A DNA stretch of 9,968 nt, taken from the NCBI RefSeq assembly GCF_000250875.1, contig NZ_JH604942.1, forward strand, positions 1 through 9,968, read 5' to 3'. Position numbers and translations under genes: made by a program. The DNA comes from Sutterella parvirubra YIT 11816. GTDB lineage: Bacteria; Pseudomonadota; Gammaproteobacteria; Burkholderiales; Burkholderiaceae_F. The notes under the pieces are model-generated. The model saw nothing but the letters and a program-made list of their open reading frames with translations, had not been told where the DNA came from and did not search any database. Numbering within the stretch: the first letter of the stretch is position 1; each line of letters starts with the position of its first letter. Shown here in pieces: positions 1 to 4,526 of this stretch.

Positions 1-348
1 GGGCTCGCGCATCACGATGTCGATGATGAGCTGCGCCGCATGGCGGGGGTCGACCGGGAGGTCGGGTTCAGGAAGGGTCGTCCCGTCCAGCCCCGACTCG
101 CCGTGGATTTCCGGGCAGACGACGACTTCGCCGCGAACCAACGGGCGCGCGGCGCCCGCCGCGACCGGCACGTCGCGCACGCCCGCCGCCTGCAGGATCC
201 GGCGGGCGTTCCCCGTCACCTTGGCGAGCGTCTGGTTTCCCGCCACCGTCGTGACGGCGAGGAGACGGATCTCGGGCGAGCCCGCCGCGAGCAGAAGCGC
301 CACGGCGTCGTCGTAGCCGGGGTCGCAGTCGAGGATGATGTTCTTCAT
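1..348 (-). CDS. Nucleoside hydrolase (inosine-uridine family), N-terminal part, cut by window edge
   Basis: The 116 visible residues begin MKNIILDCDPGYDDAVALLL. This is the Asp-rich Ca-binding signature (DxDxxxDD; here D7, D9, D13, D14) of inosine-uridine preferring nucleoside hydrolases (RihA/B/C, IunH). The following stretch 'LLAVTTVAGNQTLAKVTGNARRIL' (about 29-52) is also typical, including the VAGN turn. Family members are usually 310-320 residues, so about two thirds, including the active-site His, lies outside the window. These enzymes hydrolyse the N-glycosidic bond of ribonucleosides to base plus ribose in the cytosol. The ribokinase-like gene upstream could phosphorylate the released ribose (inference). 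The start is fixed by homology, yet there is no Shine-Dalgarno before it: the bases just upstream read CCTCCTTT on the coding strand, the complement of a Shine-Dalgarno sequence. A promoter is visible at 383-412. Substrate specificity (pyrimidine, purine or non-specific) cannot be judged from this part. Confidence 0.9.
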   Translation of the reverse strand, partial: MKNIILDCDPGYDDAVALLLAAGSPEIRLLAVTTVAGNQTLAKVTGNARRILQAAGVRDVPVAAGAARPLVRGEVVVCPEIHGESGLDGTTLPEPDLPVDPRHAAQLIIDIVMREP

Positions 349-382
349 TTGAAAGGAGGTATCGGGGTTGGGGGATGGATGG

Positions 383-412
383 ATTATCCCAAAGGCGGCG
401 GGGATCGTCCAA
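383..412 (-). promoter_or_regulatory. Putative sigma-70 promoter for the nucleoside hydrolase
   Basis: Reading the minus strand, a -35 TTGGAC (407-412) and a -10 GATAAT (383-388) are separated by 18 bases. Transcription would start near 376 and give a leader of about 28 nt before the ATG at 348. The promoter lies downstream of the 447-482 hairpin, so the hydrolase looks like its own transcription unit. Identified by eye from consensus only. Confidence 0.45.
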
Positions 413-446
413 GACGATGATCGGGAGGGGATGCGCCGCCCGATGT

Positions 447-482
447 GAATGGCGGTGAGGCCCTTCGGACTCACCGCCATTC
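447..482 (-). terminator. 13-bp perfect hairpin between kinase and nucleoside hydrolase
   Basis: GAATGGCGGTGAG (447-459) is the exact reverse complement of CTCACCGCCATTC (470-482), with a 10-nt loop that can close further with CC/GG pairs. It sits 32 bases past the stop of the kinase gene and upstream of the hydrolase promoter, where a terminator of the permease-kinase unit is expected. Neither strand has a clear T-run after the stem, so it may act with Rho or as a 3' end stabiliser instead of a classical intrinsic terminator. Confidence 0.5.
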
Positions 483-514
483 GTGTTCGGAGAGACTCAG
501 ACGCCTCAAAAGCC

Positions 515-1486
515 TCAGAAGACGACGCCGCGCTTTTCGGCTTCAGCCTCCACTTCGGCGCGGGTCGGGATCGACCCGGCGGCGCCGGGCTTCGTGACGG
601 AGAGCGCCGCGGCCAAGGCGGCGAAGCGCAGCCCCGAGATGAGCGCCTTCGCTTCCGGATCGCTGTCCTCGGCCGTCTCCACCAAGGCGCGCACGGCGTA
701 GCCCGTGAACGTGTCTCCGGCCCCCGTCGTGTCGACGGCCTCGACGGGCCAGCACGGGATCTTCGCGGAGACGCCGCCCCCGGCGCGCCTGCAGCAGACG
801 CGCGCGCCGCGGGAGCCTTCCGTGAGGATCACGACCGGGGCGGCGGTGCGCTCGGTGAGCGCACGCATGAGCGCTTCGCCCGAGAGTTCCGTCTCGCCCA
901 GCATCCCGCGGGCTTCGGTTTCGTTGACGATCAGGGCTTCGACGCGCTCGACCGGAACGGAAGCGGCCGCATCGGTCCAAGGCGCCGGGTTGAAGACGAT
1001 CCGAAGACCCTTCTTCTCCGCCGCCTTGAAGATCGCATCGAGCCCGTTCAGTTCGTTCTGGATCACGAGCCAGTCGCCGGGGTTCGAGGACGCGAAGGCG
1101 CGCTCCAGAAACGCCGGCGTGATCCCGGCGTTCGTGCCGGGGAAGTAGAGGATCGAGTTTTCAGCTTCGGGCGTCACCTGAATGACGGTGTGCCCGGACG
1201 GCGTCGACGGATCGGTTTCGATCGCGGACACGTCGACGCCTTCGGCTTCGAGGAATTCTTTCAAAAGCCCGCCGTCCGGTCCGACGCGGCCCGCGTGCGC
1301 GACCGCGAGGCCCGCGCGCGCCATCGCCACGGTTTGGTTGAGGCCCTTGCCGCCCATGTGGACGGCGCGGGCCGTGGCGGCCAGGGTTTCACCGGGCCGC
1401 ACGAAGTGCGGCACCTGATAGACGTAGTCGATGTTGATCGAGCCCAGGTTGATCACCCGGGCTTCGGGACGCGTGTTGGAGGTCAC
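515..1486 (-). CDS. Ribokinase-family PfkB sugar kinase
   Basis: This is a 323-residue cytosolic kinase of the PfkB/ribokinase fold, close to the usual 300-315 for ribokinase. The N-terminal signature '[24 protein letters not shown]' (11-34) and GGKGLNQ (45-51) match the ribokinase substrate loop GGKGANQ. NPAP (166-169) and NETEA (188-192) are also ribokinase-like. The C-terminal PfkB signature DTTGAGDTF (252-260) carries the catalytic Asp at 258 and the anion hole. The likely reaction is ATP-dependent phosphorylation of D-ribose or a related pentose or ribonucleoside at O5. The start is a GTG at 1486 that overlaps the permease TGA (GTGA), so translation is probably coupled to the upstream permease gene; an independent Shine-Dalgarno is weak. 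With the nucleoside hydrolase next in line, a role in ribose salvage is the simplest reading. Deoxyribose, or a methylthioribose-like sugar, are alternatives that sequence alone does not exclude. Confidence 0.85.
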   Translation of the reverse strand: MTSNTRPEARVINLGSINIDYVYQVPHFVRPGETLAATARAVHMGGKGLNQTVAMARAGLAVAHAGRVGPDGGLLKEFLEAEGVDVSAIETDPSTPSGHTVIQVTPEAENSILYFPGTNAGITPAFLERAFASSNPGDWLVIQNELNGLDAIFKAAEKKGLRIVFNPAPWTDAAASVPVERVEALIVNETEARGMLGETELSGEALMRALTERTAAPVVILTEGSRGARVCCRRAGGGVSAKIPCWPVEAVDTTGAGDTFTGYAVRALVETAEDSDPEAKALISGLRFAALAAALSVTKPGAAGSIPTRAEVEAEAEKRGVVF

Positions 1487-2919
1487 TGTGCGGTTTCCGT
1501 GGAGGTTTTCCAGCCGCCCAGTTTAATACGCGCTTCTTTCAAGGCCCGCAGGCGCGGGTACGACCACATGCAGAGGAGGAAGAACGGAATCCCGCAGATC
1601 AACGCGAGGCGCTGCTCGACGTCGAAGACGAGCCCGACGCAGGCGAGCGTGCAGAAGACGATCGCGAGGATCGGAACCGCGGGGAACCAGGGCGCGCGGT
1701 ACGGAAGCTCCGCGGGGGTCCTGCCGGACTTCACCCAGTCGCGGCGGAAGTTGATGTGCGCGATGCTGATCGAGATCCACACGACGACGACCGAGAACCC
1801 GCAGAGGGCCGTGAGGAACACGAACACCGTTTCCGCGGCGAACACCGACGTGGCGAGCGTGAACCAGCCGCCCGCCATCGAGAAGACGAGCGCGGCGACG
1901 GGGAGCCCCCGGCTGCTCTGCTTCGCGAGCTTCGCGGGGAGCATGCCGTCTTCGGCCAAGGACCAGATCATGCGGCCCGCGGCGAAGAGGTTGGAGTTGG
2001 CGGCGGAGATGACCGCCGTGAGAATGACGAAATTGAAGAGGTCCGCGGCGTACGGGATCCCGAGGCGCTCGAACACCGTGACGAAGGGGCTCTTCAGGAT
2101 CGAGGCTTCTTCGACGGGAAGGAGCGCCGCGAGGACGACGATCGTCCCGATGAAGAAGACGACGAGACGGATGATCGTCGTCTTGACGGCGAGCGGAATC
2201 ACCTTTTCGGGGTTGGCGGTCTCACCCGCGGCGACGCCGATGAGTTCCGTCCCCGAGAAGGCGAAGTTGACCGCGACCATCGTGGTGAGAAGCGGCAGGA
2301 ACCCATTGGGGAAGAGCCCCGCGGACGTGAGGTTCGAGAGCCCCGGCGCGGGCGAGCCGTCCGCCAGGGGAATGACGCCGAAGACCGCGAGCCCGCCCAG
2401 CACGATGAAGATCTGGATCGTCACGACCTTGATGAGCGAGAAGAGGAACTCGCCCTCCGCGAAGAGCCGCGTCGTGAAGACGTTCATGCCGAGGATCAGG
2501 AGGCAGTAGACGAGGCACCAGAACCAGACGGGCGAGTCCGGGAACCAGTACTGCATGCAGAGGCCTGCGCCCAAAAGCGACGTCCCCACGCAGACCGTGC
2601 AGGTGAGCCAGTAGAGCCACGCGACGGTGAAGCCCGTCCGGGGCGAGATGAATTTCGTCGCGTAGAGGTGAAAGCTCCCCGTGTGCGGCATCGCGGCGCA
2701 GAGTTCGCCGAGCGAGAGCATCACGAGGTAGACGACCAGCGCGCCCATCAGGTACGCGAGCACCGTGCCGAACGTGCCGGTGGCGCCGATCACGAAGCCG
2801 GTGTTGAAGAAGAGGCCCGTGCCGATCACGCCGCCCAGGCTGAGCATGATCAGGTGACGCGCCTTCAGCGTCCGTTCGAAGGCGGGCGCCTGCGGCTCGG
2901 ACGTGTGGTGTTGCTGCAT
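1483..2919 (-). CDS. mmuP: APC-family amino acid permease, MmuP-like (S-methylmethionine transporter type)
   Basis: This 478-residue inner-membrane protein has about 12 hydrophobic segments, the usual size for the amino acid transporter branch of the APC superfamily. After a short polar N-terminus come [20 protein letters not shown] (21-40), with the GGVIGTGLF substrate-binding helix-1 motif, and [20 protein letters not shown] (221-240). Compared from memory, these stretches and others (CMQYWFP 121-127, FAEGEF 153-158, [10 protein letters not shown] 187-196, [15 protein letters not shown] 288-302) follow E. coli MmuP, the S-methylmethionine permease, closer than LysP, AroP or GabP. It should therefore be a proton-coupled importer of S-methylmethionine or a related amino acid (inference). 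Unlike E. coli, no MmuM homocysteine methyltransferase follows; a ribokinase-like gene overlaps its stop by four bases. A GAGG Shine-Dalgarno lies 10 bases before the ATG, inside a leader helix that may control access to it. Specificity is unproven. Confidence 0.85.
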   Translation of the reverse strand: MQQHHTSEPQAPAFERTLKARHLIMLSLGGVIGTGLFFNTGFVIGATGTFGTVLAYLMGALVVYLVMLSLGELCAAMPHTGSFHLYATKFISPRTGFTVAWLYWLTCTVCVGTSLLGAGLCMQYWFPDSPVWFWCLVYCLLILGMNVFTTRLFAEGEFLFSLIKVVTIQIFIVLGGLAVFGVIPLADGSPAPGLSNLTSAGLFPNGFLPLLTTMVAVNFAFSGTELIGVAAGETANPEKVIPLAVKTTIIRLVVFFIGTIVVLAALLPVEEASILKSPFVTVFERLGIPYAADLFNFVILTAVISAANSNLFAAGRMIWSLAEDGMLPAKLAKQSSRGLPVAALVFSMAGGWFTLATSVFAAETVFVFLTALCGFSVVVVWISISIAHINFRRDWVKSGRTPAELPYRAPWFPAVPILAIVFCTLACVGLVFDVEQRLALICGIPFFLLCMWSYPRLRALKEARIKLGGWKTSTETAQ

Positions 2920-2924
2920 GTTTT

Positions 2925-3032
2925 GGGGTCCTCAGAGGTAAGGCAACAAAGAGGAAGATCCTTGCCTTCGCCCCAATGCGTAGCGGACCCCCGAGAGGGA
3001 GGGAGTGCCCGGCGACGCCGACCGGGCGAAAG
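2925..3032 (-). promoter_or_regulatory. Structured 5' leader of the permease gene that can sequester the ribosome binding site
   Basis: In RNA sense, GGGGUCC (2991 to 2985) is complementary to GGACCCC (2931 to 2925), which contains part of the GAGG Shine-Dalgarno (2933 to 2930) and ends five bases before the ATG. Nested inside is a second helix, AAGGCAA (2968-2962) with UUGCCUU (2946-2940). Upstream a separate GCCCGG/CCGGGC hairpin (3007-3012 with 3022-3027) is present. The run of G at 2988-2992 can alternatively pair with the CCC-rich stretch just 5' of it, which would free the Shine-Dalgarno. The arrangement resembles a translational switch. I could not match it to a known riboswitch class, including SAM or SAH classes, so ligand and function are unknown. 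Confidence 0.4.
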
Positions 3033-3038
3033 CGCGAC

Positions 3039-3068
3039 ATTCTACCTAAGCAATAAGCCCTACGGCAA
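3039..3068 (-). promoter_or_regulatory. Putative promoter of the permease-kinase unit
   Basis: On the minus strand a -35 TTGCCG (3063-3068) and a -10 TAGAAT (3039-3044) are 18 bases apart. The start point would fall near 3032, giving a leader of about 113 nt that begins just before the first leader hairpin. Consensus-based call only. Confidence 0.4.
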
Positions 3069-3102
3069 ACCTCTTAGCGCCCTCCGGGAGGCGGGTTTTG
3101 GT

Positions 3103-3152
3103 GGGTTCATGCGCCCGACCGACGGAAGGGATCAAAAGCTCTCCATGAACCC
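3103..3152. repeat. 9-bp inverted repeat upstream of the permease promoter
   Basis: GGGTTCATG (3103-3111) is mirrored exactly by CATGAACCC (3144-3152), with 32 bases between. Immediately beside it lies a short hairpin with GAGGG and CCCTC arms around a TTTT loop (3155-3168), followed by an A5 run. The inverted repeat is 35-85 bases upstream of the putative -35 of the permease promoter, so it could be a regulator site or an RNA hairpin. Otherwise the stretch 3070-3285 shows no convincing gene on either strand. Confidence 0.35.
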
Positions 3153-3287
3153 GAGAGGGTTTTCCCTCAAAAATCAACCTCGTCCGCGCGTGACGCAGCG
3201 TCCGACGCCGCGAAAAAGCACCCGGCGGGAAATGCCTTCAGAGAAAGAGAATTTTGGTGGCCGAAGCAGACGGAGGGCGGCCGGCGG

Positions 3288-3409
3288 CGCAAAGAAAGCG
3301 GGGCGCGCTGATCCGCTCGATCAGCCGCGCCCCGAAGGAGACCCAGAAACGCGCGGCGCCCAACCGACCAAGGCGTCTCCGGAAGAAGACAGGCGCCGCT
3401 TCGTTCTTT
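3288..3409 (-). ncRNA. Candidate Fur-regulated small RNA
   Basis: A transcript from the palindrome-overlapped promoter at 3416-3444 would start near 3409 and meet a 14-bp hairpin with a U-rich tail (UUUCUUU) around 3290, giving about 110-120 nt. It has a 5' hairpin with perfect 8-bp arms (GCGGCGCC at 3399-3392 with GGCGCCGC at 3360-3353) and an unpaired linker that includes CUCCUU (around 3340-3335), complementary to a Shine-Dalgarno sequence. The terminator hairpin closes it. No conserved protein is encoded: the 86-codon frame over this stretch begins inside the promoter spacer and resembles no family I know. Promoter, size, terminator and possible seed match the general plan of RyhB/NrrF-type iron-responsive sRNAs. 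There is no evidence of primary sequence homology to these, and expression is untested. Confidence 0.4.
3300..3333 (-). terminator. Intrinsic terminator-like hairpin ending the candidate sRNA
   Basis: GGGGCGCGCTGATC (3300-3313) pairs with GATCAGCCGCGCCCC (3319-3333): a 14-bp stem with one bulged base and a 5-nt loop. On the minus strand the stem is followed by GC and then TTTCTTT (3297-3291). On the plus strand the flank is GAAGGAG with no T-run, so the hairpin is oriented for minus-strand transcripts. The interrupted T-run makes it a moderate terminator. Confidence 0.5.
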
Positions 3410-3415
3410 GAACGG

Positions 3416-3444
3416 ACTATAGTTCATTTGCGAATGATTCGCAA
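3416..3444 (-). promoter_or_regulatory. Fur-box-like palindrome fused to a minus-strand promoter
   Basis: TTGCGAATGATTCGCAA (3428-3444) is a perfect 17-bp palindrome around one central base. Its inner 15-mer fits the Fur 7-1-7 pattern TGATAATnATTATCA at 10 of the 14 non-central positions (TG..AAT.ATT..CA). On the minus strand the same bases contain a -35 TTGCGA (3439-3444), 17 bases from a -10 TATAGT (3416-3421), so a bound repressor would cover the -35 and most of the spacer. The plus strand lacks a matching pair. Fur is the best guess; another dimeric repressor is possible. Confidence 0.55.
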
Positions 3445-3505
3445 TATCAAATTTCAGCCGTCGTCTCCTTTTCTGGGAAGTTCGCGGAAGCCGATGGGTT
3501 TGATG

Positions 3506-3530
3506 CCCGGGGTTTGGTGAAAACCCCGGG
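3506..3530. terminator. 10-bp perfect hairpin downstream of the transposase-like gene
   Basis: CCCGGGGTTT (3506-3515) and AAACCCCGGG (3521-3530) form a perfect stem around a GGTGA loop. It lies about 46 bases past the stop of the small minus-strand gene at 3577 and before the Fur-like promoter, so it probably ends or insulates that transcript. There is no T-run on either side. Confidence 0.45.
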
Positions 3531-3576
3531 GGCGCTGCGTGGAATGACGCCCGCGCCCGGCGGCCGTCTCAGCTCC

Positions 3577-3906
3577 TCAGCTCTTGAGGAACGCGAGGAC
3601 CTCTTCCAAGCTCTTCCCGCTCGCGCTCAAGGCTTCGGCGATCACCTCGGCCTCCCGGCGCCTTCTTTCCCGTTCGGGCACGGGCGCGTCGGGGAAGAAT
3701 TCGAAGAACTTCTCGTTCGGGTGCATGGTGACGCCGTCCTCGGCGAGGCGGCCGATGCACGTGCGCACGGGCTTCGTGTGCTTCTTCTCGGGGTCGTACG
3801 TGCGCTCGAGGATGTAGTGGATGTAGATCCTGCCGCCGGAGTTTTGGCGGCTGATCTTCCCCGTGGTTTTCGGAACTGGGACCGTGAAGTCGTAGTACAT
3901 GGCCAT
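3577..3906 (-). CDS. Small protein matching the N-terminal domain of IS1634-type transposases (remnant or stand-alone)
   Basis: The 109 residues start MAMYYDFTVPVPKTTGKISR and carry 'RIYIHYILERTYDPEKKHTKPVRTCIGRL' (26-54) and MHPNEKFFEFFPDA (61-74), followed by a charged helix ending in SGKSLEEVLAFLKS. From memory this is the conserved N-terminus of IS1634-family transposases (pattern: VP..GKI, RTYxPEKK, P.R..IG.L, M.PN..FFEFFPDA). Those proteins are roughly 500-600 residues with a DDE catalytic domain. Here the frame stops cleanly before any catalytic part, and nothing downstream in other frames continues it. It is therefore a truncated copy or a domain kept on its own. An upstream in-frame ATG at 3951 would add 15 residues, but the family start fits M at 3906; neither has a good Shine-Dalgarno. 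It lies behind a promoter, a long structured leader and a terminator-like hairpin. Function unknown. Confidence 0.6.
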   Translation of the reverse strand: MAMYYDFTVPVPKTTGKISRQNSGGRIYIHYILERTYDPEKKHTKPVRTCIGRLAEDGVTMHPNEKFFEFFPDAPVPERERRRREAEVIAEALSASGKSLEEVLAFLKS

Positions 3907-3950
3907 CTTGATGAGCGGTCGGTGCGGCGGGTCCGGAATCCGGCCGCGCA

Positions 3951-4208
3951 TAAAACAACGGCCGCGTCGAAACCCAAATCGACACGGCCGGGAAAGTTCG
4001 ATCAAAGCGACCGAGAACCCTTGGAAGCATACGCTTCCCAAAACCCCGAAAGCAGCGACAGCTTTCGACGTAACAACAACCTAAAACCTAACGTCCTTCA
4101 CAGGAGATTAGATAGGTGGCCGCAGACTCCACCACTGAAAAACCACCCCTGGAACACAGCAGAGGAGCCCGCGGCCGTCCCCCTTAAGCGGATGCATCCT
4201 AGGAGGAG
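3951..4208 (-). ncRNA. Candidate structured leader RNA or small RNA with terminal hairpin
   Basis: This 258-base stretch between a promoter (4215-4242) and a terminator-like hairpin (3959-3990) holds no conserved protein. In minus-strand RNA, GGCCGCGGGCUCC (4176-4164) pairs with GGAGUCUGCGGCC (4131-4119) in 13 uninterrupted pairs, two of them G-U. A 7-bp hairpin (CGAAAGC/GCUUUCG, 4067-4047) and a GGAAGC/GCUUCC hairpin (4037-4022) follow. The wobble pairs become A-C mismatches on the opposite strand, which favours minus-strand RNA. A 29-codon frame from ATG 4197 contains two adjacent Trp codons (4125-4130) inside the long helix, as in trp attenuators. However, it has no Shine-Dalgarno, and the gene behind is transposase-like and not a trp gene. 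It may be a free RNA or a leader of the 3577 gene. Confidence 0.35.
3959..3990 (-). terminator. Intrinsic terminator-like hairpin in front of the transposase-like gene
   Basis: CGGCCGCGTCGA (3959-3970) and TCGACACGGCCG (3979-3990) form a 12-bp stem around an 8-nt loop. The single non-Watson-Crick position is G-U in minus-strand RNA but C-A in plus-strand RNA. On the minus strand the stem is followed directly by TTGTTTTAT (3958-3950). It sits between the leader and the start of the gene at 3906, the place expected for an attenuator or for the 3' end of a free RNA. Confidence 0.6.
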
Positions 4209-4214
4209 TTATGA

Positions 4215-4242
4215 ATTGTAATGATCCATTCCGAAAATGCAA
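4215..4242 (-). promoter_or_regulatory. Putative minus-strand promoter driving the structured leader
   Basis: A -35 TTGCAT (4237-4242) and -10 TACAAT (4215-4220) are 16 bases apart on the minus strand, predicting a start near 4208. It lies beyond the operon-terminating hairpins of the methyltransferase gene. Consensus-based call. Confidence 0.4.
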
Positions 4243-4348
4243 ATGGGCTCGGGCGCCGGGAAACCCTGCCTGAATCGCCTTCTGGGGCTCTTTTCCTTGT
4301 CTTTCAACGGCTTGCGACGACACCCGGGCGTTGCAAAGACGCACGATA

Positions 4349-4364
4349 CTCGGGATAACCCGAG
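4349..4364. other. Short perfect hairpin in the intergenic stretch
   Basis: CTCGGG (4349-4354) and CCCGAG (4359-4364) form a 6-bp stem with a 4-nt loop. It lies between the operon terminator and the 4215-4242 promoter. Role unknown; no gene is supported in 4243-4411. Confidence 0.3.
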
Positions 4365-4411
4365 CAATTGACGGCCCGATCAGGACCGGAAAGCGGCCCG
4401 AAAATGCGGAA

Positions 4412-4487
4412 AGCCCGTCCGGAAGCACTTCCCGAACGGGCTCTCTTGTTGAAGTTTCGGCGTTTCCCGAAGGCGGCTCACGCCGCC
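4412..4487 (-). terminator. Tandem hairpins ending the aryl polyene operon
   Basis: Two hairpins follow the methyltransferase stop. The first, GGCGGC/GCCGCC with a 4-nt loop (4472-4487), begins 39 bases after the stop. The second (4412-4442) has AGCCCGT/ACGGGCT outer arms and a GGAA/TTCC inner stem. On the minus strand the second is followed by TTTCCGCATTTTC. The T-content is modest, but the position at the end of a tightly packed operon supports a terminator. Confidence 0.5.
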
Positions 4488-4526
4488 CTCAGGGGATCAA
4501 GGCCGAAGCACGCCGAGCGAGAAAGC

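Noticed and set aside
375..458. Plus-strand 27-codon ORF downstream of AAAGGAGGT
   Set aside because: The spacing of 14 bases from the Shine-Dalgarno is too long, the peptide is Arg-rich without motif, and it overlaps the hydrolase promoter.
449..2509. A 686-codon open frame on the plus strand, and another from 1756 to 3411
   Set aside because: Both run antisense to the kinase and permease genes. Their translations are Arg/Glu/Asp-rich and low-complexity with no family motifs, as expected for open frames opposite GC-rich genes.
2920..3040. Known SAM-type riboswitch before the permease gene
   Set aside because: None of the conserved cores of the SAM or SAH classes that I remember is present. 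It was kept only as an unclassified structured leader.
3167..3427. An 86-codon minus-strand frame under the Fur-like promoter
   Set aside because: Its ATG lies inside the promoter spacer, upstream of the predicted transcript start. It has no ribosome site and no recognisable motif, and it crosses the strong hairpin at 3300-3333.
3569..4030. An overlapping 153-codon minus-strand frame in another phase of the transposase-like gene
   Set aside because: It is a His/Arg-rich shadow without similarity, whereas the phase ending at 3577 carries the transposase N-terminal motifs.
4116..4140. GACTCCACCA resembling the 3' end of a tmRNA
   Set aside because: No tRNA-like acceptor partner, TpsiC arm or tag-encoding frame could be found on either strand.
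4116..4187. Plus-strand GTG mini-ORF (23 codons) after an AGGAG, with an RGRPP ending
   Set aside because: The ribosome site is good, but there is no plus-strand promoter, the peptide matches nothing known to me, and G-U pairing in this stretch favours the opposite strand.
4211..4273. Plus-strand 20-codon ORF directly after a perfect AGGAGG
   Set aside because: Its start overlaps the minus-strand -10 element. There is no promoter or conservation evidence. Kept only as a curiosity.
4108..4428. A 106-codon minus-strand frame starting upstream of the 4215 promoter
   Set aside because: It begins inside the operon terminator region and crosses the promoter. The sequence has no family features; only its last 29 codons were considered, as a leader peptide.
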